Positions 7,053 to 12,149 of a stretch of 12,149 nt of DNA are shown here, in pieces; position 1 is the first letter of the stretch; each line of letters starts with the position of its first letter. The DNA comes from Bacteroidia bacterium (GTDB taxonomy: Bacteria > Bacteroidota > Bacteroidia > AKYH767-A > OLB10). The position numbers were made by a program, and so were the translations under genes. The stretch is from positions 1 through 12,149 of the forward strand of contig JANWID010000121.1 in the NCBI GenBank assembly GCA_025450095.1, in the 5' to 3' direction. The notes beneath the pieces are model-generated. The model saw nothing but the letters and a program-made list of their open reading frames with translations. It was not told the origin of the DNA and did no database searches.

Positions 7053-7721
7053 TTATCGGGCCGGAATTTCAGATGATAATTTGTTTATCTGTTGCATAAC
7101 CCGGTTCACCATAGCATCACAATACACGAGATTAAATTCAAATATCTCCTCGGATGTATATGATTGTTCAATCTCTTTACGCAACATAGTTTTAGCGCGA
7201 TTCAAACGCACTTTTACATTTGATGTACTAATAGTCAACACATCGGCAGTTTCTTCTACACTCAGCCCATTGATTTCACGCAATGAAAAAACCATCCGGT
7301 AATCATCAGGAATCCGGCACAATGCATTTTCGATAACCTGTCGCAATTCATTATTAATTATGGACCGGTTCGTATCAAAGGATTTACTGTCAGTAAACAT
7401 GGGAGTTGAATTTTCATGAATGGTACCGGAAATTTCATTCTTAAATCCTGACTTCTGCTGTTTCCGGTAACAATTGTTCAGCATAATCCGGATGATCCAG
7501 GTTTTAAAGCTGGAACGCCCTTCGAATTTTGATAAATTCCGGAACGCATCCACCCATGAATCCTGCATCAGATCCAGGGTATCATCATGATTATAATTAT
7601 AGCTTCTTCCGGTCTTATACAACCACCGGTTGTTCCTTCGGATCAGAATTTCAAATAAAGCCGACTGGCCATTTTGTATCCTGGTGACAATTTCAGCGTC
7701 GGTAAATTGTTCTGTACTCAT
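7053..7721 (-). CDS. ECF-type RNA polymerase sigma factor
   Basis: From the ATG at 7721 the protein has 222 residues. Region 2 spans about 21-91, with the core-binding and -10 recognition helices D50-L-M-Q-D-S-W-V-D-A-F and F66-E-G-R-S-S-F-K-T-W. Region 4 spans about 126-180, with L132-C-R-I-P-D-D-Y-R-type spacing, G152-L-S-V-E-E-T-A and the -35 helix S167-N-V-K-V-R-L-N-R-A-K. A further 40 or so residues follow region 4, including E195-F-N-L-V-Y-C-D-A-M-V-N-R-V-M, with a cysteine at 201. A TTG at 7745 is in frame but would overlap the DoxX-like gene; the ATG lies 13 bases after that gene's stop and gives the usual start, MSTEQFTDAE. No anti-sigma gene is adjacent. It is expected to direct transcription of a small regulon, possibly its own operon. 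Confidence 0.93.
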   Translation of the reverse strand: MSTEQFTDAEIVTRIQNGQSALFEILIRRNNRWLYKTGRSYNYNHDDTLDLMQDSWVDAFRNLSKFEGRSSFKTWIIRIMLNNCYRKQQKSGFKNEISGTIHENSTPMFTDSKSFDTNRSIINNELRQVIENALCRIPDDYRMVFSLREINGLSVEETADVLTISTSNVKVRLNRAKTMLRKEIEQSYTSEEIFEFNLVYCDAMVNRVMQQINKLSSEIPAR

Positions 7722-7734
7722 AACAGGCTCTAAT

Positions 7735-8118
7735 TTAAGAAACAATCCGTGATAAACGAACCATGGAATACGCTCCGATTGCCATTACCAGGTCACGAAC
7801 TGCTACATCCAGGTAACTTCCACTTCCGATTAATGTAAGCGCAACAAGAGTAAGCCATGCAGCCACAACGATCCCGCCCACGGCCGGTTTTGCTAAAACT
7901 AATATGCCGGCCAGAATTTCTATTACACCCACCACCATCATGAAAGCATGAGGAGAAAAAGGAAGTATCTCTGCAATACCCGGGTGAACATACTTTTCCC
8001 AGTCCGTCAGCAGGTTGGTGAATTTATCCAGTCCCGCTACTATCGGAACAATGCCGAAGCTGAACTTAAGAATATTTAATGTTGAATTAATTGAAAGGGC
8101 GAGGCTGCGGTTTTCCAT
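7735..8118 (-). CDS. DoxX-like small inner-membrane protein
   Basis: The protein has 127 residues and four predicted membrane helices: about 12-30, 56-76, 78-99 and 104-121. The first helix ends in G22-I-V-P-I-V-A-G-L-D-K-F, resembling the G-x-x-K-F motif of DoxX-like proteins. A soluble loop with W40-E-K-Y-V-H-P-G follows, then G64-V-I-E-I-L-A-G in helix 2, also typical. The family is named after a thiosulfate:quinone oxidoreductase subunit, but most members, including those paired with sigma factors in Bacteroidota, have no proven reaction; a role in membrane redox or thiol stress is a guess. The ATG at 8118 is the first gene of a cluster; the ECF sigma gene starts 13 bases after its stop and is almost certainly co-transcribed. 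Confidence 0.8.
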   Translation of the reverse strand: MENRSLALSINSTLNILKFSFGIVPIVAGLDKFTNLLTDWEKYVHPGIAEILPFSPHAFMMVVGVIEILAGILVLAKPAVGGIVVAAWLTLVALTLIGSGSYLDVAVRDLVMAIGAYSMVRLSRIVS

Positions 8119-8155
8119 ATTTGAATGTCTTAATATCGGTTAACTCATCATTTGA

Positions 8156-8195
8156 GTAACCATATCCCGTAAAGGTTACAAAGAATTGTTACAAT
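8156..8195 (-). promoter_or_regulatory. repeat-rich candidate promoter/operator of the DoxX-sigma cluster
   Basis: In plus-strand terms this segment has an inverted repeat GTAACC (8156-8161) / GGTTAC (8174-8179). It has a direct repeat GTTACAA (8175-8181 and 8188-8194), and an 11-bp near-palindrome ATTGT-T-ACAAT (8185-8195). On the minus strand this reads TTGTAAC twice, with starts 13 bases apart. AAC-containing -35 elements are typical of ECF sigma promoters, so self-activation is possible. It lies about 40-80 bases ahead of the DoxX-like start. Confidence 0.35.
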
Positions 8196-8242
8196 ACTCT
8201 TTGATCATTGGGGAGCTTGAAAAAAAATTGTCATACGCTCAG

Positions 8243-8342
8243 ACATGTATAGAAATCATAGCAACAACTCCTCATCCAACACATAGGAACAGCGTTCGAT
8301 TGTTGTCAGCAACCTGTAATAAGGCCACTTCAAACATGTATA
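8243..8342. repeat. spaced direct repeat ACATGTATA
   Basis: The 9-base word ACATGTATA occurs at 8243-8251 and 8334-8342, each followed by an A-rich stretch ending in AAAT. Both copies lie in the spacer between the divergent DoxX-like gene and the propeller protein gene. The inner ACATGT is palindromic, so each could be a dimer binding site. No experimental parallel is known to me. Confidence 0.35.
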
Positions 8343-8413
8343 AAATGACCGGAAGATGACAACGCCGGCATTCCTGAATGAATAACTTTAATAATCACAA
8401 AAACCTATGCAAC

Positions 8414-11086
8414 ATGAAACGTTCTTTACATTACTCAATTAGCGCCGCCATTTTATTGTTTGTTACAAATTCCCTTTTTGCACAACTTCCTTATACGCAG
8501 CATCCCGAACCCGCAGGGGTTAATATCACTACTGCCAGGATGAATGATCTCCAGGTGGACGCATCCAACAACAAGTGGATGGCATTTGCAACTTACGGCC
8601 TGGGAATATACGATGGATCTACCTGGACCATGTTCAACACCGGCAATTCCGGAATATCCACGGATTCGATTATTGCTATCGCATTCGATGCAGGTGGAAA
8701 TGCATGGCTGGGAACTAATGTCGGTGCCGTTTACAAAGCCGGTTCCGTATTTACCATTTACAACACGGGCAACTCTGGTATACCTGACAACATCGTTACT
8801 ACCATATACAGTGAACCGGGCATGACCTGGATTGGAACCAACATGGGACTGGCTTCTTTTGACGGTACCAACTGGACAGTATACAATACGTCCACTTCCG
8901 GAATTGCAAATGATTCTATAACCGGTATATTACGGGATGCAGCCGGAAGGTTGTGGGTGGGAACTAGAAACGGGTTGTCGCAATATTATAATAATGCGTG
9001 GTTCAGCTTTACAACTTCTAACTCTATTCTTGACCGTTTTATCATTGATATTGAAACAGACTACCTGGACCGTTTGTGGGTATCGTCGGGGAAAAAAGCC
9101 GGCACACAATTAACTCAAAACACAACTGGTATTCATTTCATTGATAACGGTTCAATTTCCAGCTTTAAAGCTGCATTTCTGAATGATGAACCCCAGGTAT
9201 ATTATTCGAACAAAACCAATCTTTCCCGCGACGCAGCAGGTGCGGTTTACTTTCGCATTGATTTGTATGGAATGAGTTTGATGAAAGTTTTTGGAAGCGA
9301 TATCACTCAATACATGTTACCAGGAATTAATTATGGAACTGCTATTTTTGGAAATATTTTCAGTGCAGATTCTTCGGGAATGGTTTGGACAATCCCAAAT
9401 TTTCGTTTTTATTTTTATTCACTTGACTTAACTAATTATGTTCCGCTTCTCGGAGGACTTAGTTATAACAACCACCGTACTCTCGATATTAATGATGTAG
9501 AAGCGGGAATAAATATTTCCGGCGATATGCATTGGGACTTGAGTAATGCCCAATATAAAGTTCCAAAAGATTCCGGAAAACACAGTGTTTTTGCCTCTGC
9601 ACTCTGGATTGGCGGTCTTGACGCGAATGGTCAGCTTCATACTGCTGCACAAACATACCGGCAAACCGGAATTGATTACTGGCCAGGTCCGATTGGAAGT
9701 ATTTCTGTTCCTTTCGATTCAGCATCTTGTATGCAATTTGACAGGATATGGAAAATGTACAAATGGAGGATCGAAGAATTCAAGAATGAATTTGCTGCCG
9801 GAAATGTCAGCAATGGAACTTATCCTGTTCCGGAAGAAATTGCAACATGGCCTGCGAAGGGTAATGGTAGTGTGAACGATAATCTTGCACCATTTGTGGA
9901 TTTTAACTCCGACGGAATTTACAATCCTATGAATGGAGATTACCCGGATATCAAGGGTGATCAGATGTTGTATTATATTTTCAATGATTCACTGGCGGTT
10001 CATACGGAAACCGGTGGACTCCGGCTTGGTGTTGAAGTACAGGCTAAAGCTTATGCATTCAACTGCACGAATATTGTCGACAGCAATATCGTTTTAAATC
10101 GTACCACACTTTATCATTATACAATCATTAACCGAAGCAACAACGATTATGATAGTGTATATACAGGTTTTTGGTGCGATATGGACCTGGGAAATGCTGT
10201 TGATGATCTAGTGGGATGTGACACCACACGCAGTTCGGGATTTACTTATAACGGTGATAATGATGATGAGACTGCCAGTGGTTATGGTCAGAATCCACCT
10301 ATGCAAAATATCAGAGTATTACGCGGAACATTAGCCGACCCGGGGGATGGTACCGACAATGACCTCGATGGTATCATTGATGAACCCGGTGAACTTACTA
10401 CCATGAATCATTTCATGACTTATAATAATGTGAACAATTCACCATCCGGTAACCCCGGAGGCTCTTGGGACTTTTACTATTATATGCAAAGCAAATGGCT
10501 GAACGGGCAACAGCTGACTTATGGAGGAAATGGATTAGACACCCTTGCGCCTCCAACAAATTTCTTCTTTTCCGGAGTGCCATATGATACATCAGGATGG
10601 ACAGATTTAGATTTCGGCATACCTGAAGACCGCAGGTTATTAATGGGAAGTGGCCCTGTAACCTTGCAAGCGGGTGATACAATGACATTCGATATCGCCT
10701 ATGTATTCACATGGGATCCGCTCAATCCGAATGGCCTCACCACTTCTATTGCACGCAACCAGGCCGATCTCGACCGGGTGCAAAATTGGTTTGATAATAA
10801 TTCGTTCCCTTCCTGTGAAGTATATACTGTTTCGTTACCCGAAAATCCGCTTCCTGAAAATATTTTATTGTATCCAAATCCATCGCTGCAAAGTGTAACG
10901 GTGCTTTTAGATGGGAAAGCTTTAATCGATTACGACTATACAATTTTAAATCTACAAGGTGCTGAAGTTGCAAAAGGCAGATTGCACATTGGTGGAATTG
11001 ATTTGAGCAGGTTGTCGGCGCAGCCGTATTTCCTGCGTATCGAATTTCCTTCCGGACCAGTTACTCAAAAGCTGATCAAAATGTAA
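8414..11086 (+). CDS. secreted beta-propeller protein with T9SS C-terminal sorting domain
   Basis: The protein has 890 residues from the ATG at 8414. Residues 1-23 are a signal peptide (MKRSLHYSISAAILLFVTNS, cleavage after L-F-A before Q24). An ATG at 8378 would put 12 polar residues ahead of it and is unlikely. Residues about 45-340 form a propeller of the two-component-regulator type, with W-x-G-T-x-x-G-L-like repeats near 53, 96, 138, 179 and 220 and two weaker ones near 276 and 322. From N352 begins a body conserved in the next gene, with Ca-binding-like loops D496-F-N-S-D-G-I-Y-N-P and D645-G-T-D-N-D-L-D-G. A T9SS type A sorting domain ends the chain (L819-Y-P-N-P-S to K885-L-I-K-M), so export and surface anchoring are expected. 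Ligand and function are unknown. No partner lies on the plus strand except the paralogue downstream. Confidence 0.85.
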   Translation: MKRSLHYSISAAILLFVTNSLFAQLPYTQHPEPAGVNITTARMNDLQVDASNNKWMAFATYGLGIYDGSTWTMFNTGNSGISTDSIIAIAFDAGGNAWLGTNVGAVYKAGSVFTIYNTGNSGIPDNIVTTIYSEPGMTWIGTNMGLASFDGTNWTVYNTSTSGIANDSITGILRDAAGRLWVGTRNGLSQYYNNAWFSFTTSNSILDRFIIDIETDYLDRLWVSSGKKAGTQLTQNTTGIHFIDNGSISSFKAAFLNDEPQVYYSNKTNLSRDAAGAVYFRIDLYGMSLMKVFGSDITQYMLPGINYGTAIFGNIFSADSSGMVWTIPNFRFYFYSLDLTNYVPLLGGLSYNNHRTLDINDVEAGINISGDMHWDLSNAQYKVPKDSGKHSVFASALWIGGLDANGQLHTAAQTYRQTGIDYWPGPIGSISVPFDSASCMQFDRIWKMYKWRIEEFKNEFAAGNVSNGTYPVPEEIATWPAKGNGSVNDNLAPFVDFNSDGIYNPMNGDYPDIKGDQMLYYIFNDSLAVHTETGGLRLGVEVQAKAYAFNCTNIVDSNIVLNRTTLYHYTIINRSNNDYDSVYTGFWCDMDLGNAVDDLVGCDTTRSSGFTYNGDNDDETASGYGQNPPMQNIRVLRGTLADPGDGTDNDLDGIIDEPGELTTMNHFMTYNNVNNSPSGNPGGSWDFYYYMQSKWLNGQQLTYGGNGLDTLAPPTNFFFSGVPYDTSGWTDLDFGIPEDRRLLMGSGPVTLQAGDTMTFDIAYVFTWDPLNPNGLTTSIARNQADLDRVQNWFDNNSFPSCEVYTVSLPENPLPENILLYPNPSLQSVTVLLDGKALIDYDYTILNLQGAEVAKGRLHIGGIDLSRLSAQPYFLRIEFPSGPVTQKLIKM

Positions 11087-11106
11087 AGTTGGTTTCATAG
11101 TGTTTG

Positions 11107-11127
11107 CTTCCTTTTCGGGAAGTTTTT
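11107..11127 (+). terminator. short hairpin with T run after propeller gene
   Basis: CTTCC (11107-11111), loop TTTTCG and GGAAG (11118-11122) are followed at once by TTTTT. This is a compact intrinsic terminator 20 bases after the stop codon. The 5 bp stem is short, and a second, stronger hairpin follows. Confidence 0.5.
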
Positions 11128-11130
11128 ATC

Positions 11131-11160
11131 ACCCGGAGTTTTAAATAGCTCCGGGTTTCT
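11131..11160 (+). terminator. intrinsic terminator after propeller gene
   Basis: ACCCGGAG (11131-11138) and CTCCGGGT (11149-11156) form a perfect 8 bp GC-rich stem with a 10-base AT-rich loop, followed by a T-rich stretch beginning TTCTTGC. It is the second of two hairpins after the gene and separates it from the paralogue starting at 11249, which therefore probably has its own promoter. Confidence 0.75.
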
Positions 11161-11248
11161 TGCTTCAGACCTGTATATAATCACAAATTTTTGGTCACAT
11201 ATTTCCAGGATGTTTGAGTTAACTTTATTGTACCAAAACACTTTTGCT

Positions 11249-12149
11249 ATGAAATATTCTGGAGTAAAGTATTTGTTTCAAGTCATTGTACCGGGTATTT
11301 TCATTCTGTTCTTCACTACAGAATTGAAAGCGCAACTTCCATATACACAGTATCCTGTCCCACTCACGTTTAACAATCACCGGCATCTGAATATTAATGA
11401 CGTTGAGGCGGGTATTAGTGTGGCAGGACCCATGCATTGGGATTCCGGCCCTGATTACGAAGTACCTAAAGGTTCCGGTAATCATACTGCTTATGCTTCC
11501 GCATTATGGATAGGAGGATTGGATGCTAACGGTCTGCTTCACGGGGGTGCTCAAACGTACGGGCAAAACGGAATTAATTTCTGGCCCGGCCCGATCAGTA
11601 ACATCAGCATTCCATTCGATTCGGTCTCATGCAGTTTGTTTGACAATATCTGGAAAATTGATAAATGGAAGCTGGAAGAATTCATTTACCAATTTTCAAT
11701 TGGAAATGTCGGGAACGGGACTTACCCGGTTCCCGAAGAGATCGCAACATGGCCGGCGAAAGGAAATGGTATCGTAAATAATAATCTTGCACCTTTCATT
11801 GATGTGAACAGTGATGGAAATTATAATCCTTTTGATGGTGATTATCCTGAAATACTCGGCGACCAAATGCTCTATTTTATCTTTAATGATTCACTGGCGT
11901 CGAATACATCCGGTATGTTACGAATGGGCATCGAAGTACAGGCAAAAGCTTATGCTTTCAATTGCACCAATATAGCTGACAGCAATTTCGTAATGAATTG
12001 GACTACGCTTTATCATTACACAATTATTAACAGGAGTGTCAATGATTATGACAATGTTTACACTGGTTTCTGGAGCGATTTAGAATTAGGCTGGGGAGTA
12101 GATCACTTTGCAGGCTGTGACAGCACACGTGCAGCAGCGTTTGTTTACA
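11249..12149 (+). CDS. secreted paralogue of the propeller protein, without propeller (3' end outside window)
   Basis: The reading frame is open from the ATG at 11249 to the window edge, giving the first 300 residues. Residues 1-28 are a signal peptide ending in E-L-K-A before Q29-L-P-Y-T-Q. That mature start equals the one in the upstream protein (Q-L-P-Y-T-Q). From N42-N-H-R-H-L-N-I-N-D-V-E-A-G the chain is collinear with the upstream protein from its residue 352. About two thirds of positions are identical by eye, including N-G-T-Y-P-V-P-E-E-I-A-T-W-P-A-K-G-N-G and A-K-A-Y-A-F-N-C-T-N. The propeller is entirely missing. A Ca-binding-like loop D-V-N-S-D-G-N-Y-N-P is kept. The unseen C-terminus should carry a T9SS sorting domain if the parallel holds. 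No in-frame stop or frameshift is visible. Function is unknown. Confidence 0.85.
   Translation, partial: MKYSGVKYLFQVIVPGIFILFFTTELKAQLPYTQYPVPLTFNNHRHLNINDVEAGISVAGPMHWDSGPDYEVPKGSGNHTAYASALWIGGLDANGLLHGGAQTYGQNGINFWPGPISNISIPFDSVSCSLFDNIWKIDKWKLEEFIYQFSIGNVGNGTYPVPEEIATWPAKGNGIVNNNLAPFIDVNSDGNYNPFDGDYPEILGDQMLYFIFNDSLASNTSGMLRMGIEVQAKAYAFNCTNIADSNFVMNWTTLYHYTIINRSVNDYDNVYTGFWSDLELGWGVDHFAGCDSTRAAAFVY

Noticed and set aside
7719..7745. TTG at 7745 as start of the sigma factor
   Set aside because: It would overlap the end of the DoxX-like gene; the ATG at 7721 gives the usual sigma N-terminus.
8378..8413. ATG at 8378 as start of the propeller protein
   Set aside because: It would put 12 polar residues before an otherwise perfect signal peptide starting at 8414.
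9546..9875. Open frame similar to another at 11523-11777, suggesting a conserved overlapping gene
   Set aside because: The likeness follows from the DNA similarity of the two paralogous real genes read in a shifted frame; both lie wholly inside those genes and the two shadow proteins diverge more than the real ones.
11213..11246. TTTG at 11213 plus TTTG at 11243 as a promoter for the last gene
   Set aside because: The downstream element lacks the TA of TAnnTTTG and lies only two bases from the ATG, leaving no room for a normal leader.
1..12149. CRISPR array, tRNA or rRNA genes, insertion sequence
   Set aside because: No regularly spaced repeats, no cloverleaf-like stretch, no rRNA-like segment and no transposase frame were seen on either strand; the repeats found are short and isolated.

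Overview
The window looks like chromosomal DNA of a member of the Bacteroidota, probably near the Chitinophagales or Sphingobacteriales. The evidence is two secreted proteins of the type IX secretion (T9SS) style, one with a visible C-terminal sorting domain, TAnnTTTG-like promoter elements, almost no Shine-Dalgarno sequences, moderate AT-richness, and gene families common in that phylum. No rRNA, tRNA, CRISPR array, transposase, integrase or phage gene was recognised. I count eleven genes; only the last runs off the window. No gene-free stretch exceeds 300 bases.

Layout, left to right. Positions 25-1672 hold three minus-strand genes: a DUF4375 (DMP19-like) protein, a small unrecognised protein, and a stand-alone LigD-type 3'-phosphoesterase directly upstream of the small gene. 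A divergent intergenic region then leads to a plus-strand outer-membrane beta-barrel protein of the BamA/TamA (Omp85) type without POTRA domains (1809-2939). Minus-strand genes follow: an NAD-type malic enzyme (3109-4713) and a GAF-PAS-PAS sensor protein with no output domain (4808-6145). Next is a minus-strand cluster in transcription order DoxX-like membrane protein, ECF sigma factor, flavodoxin/ferredoxin-reductase-like flavoprotein (8118 down to 6341). A terminator-like hairpin sits between the last two genes, and repeats resembling a promoter/operator lie upstream of the first.

The right third holds two tandem plus-strand genes for large secreted proteins. The first (8414-11086, 890 aa) has a signal peptide, a beta-propeller of the two-component-regulator type, a conserved body and a T9SS C-terminal sorting domain. 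The second (11249 to the window end, incomplete) has the same mature N-terminus and the same body but no propeller. The pair therefore looks like a gene duplication in which a propeller of about 320 residues was gained or lost between two conserved segments.

The parts that deserve most attention are this paralogue pair, the DoxX/ECF/flavoprotein cluster with its internal hairpin, and the orphan 3'-phosphoesterase with its small partner. The rest (malic enzyme, barrel protein, DUF4375) looks like ordinary Bacteroidota gene content.
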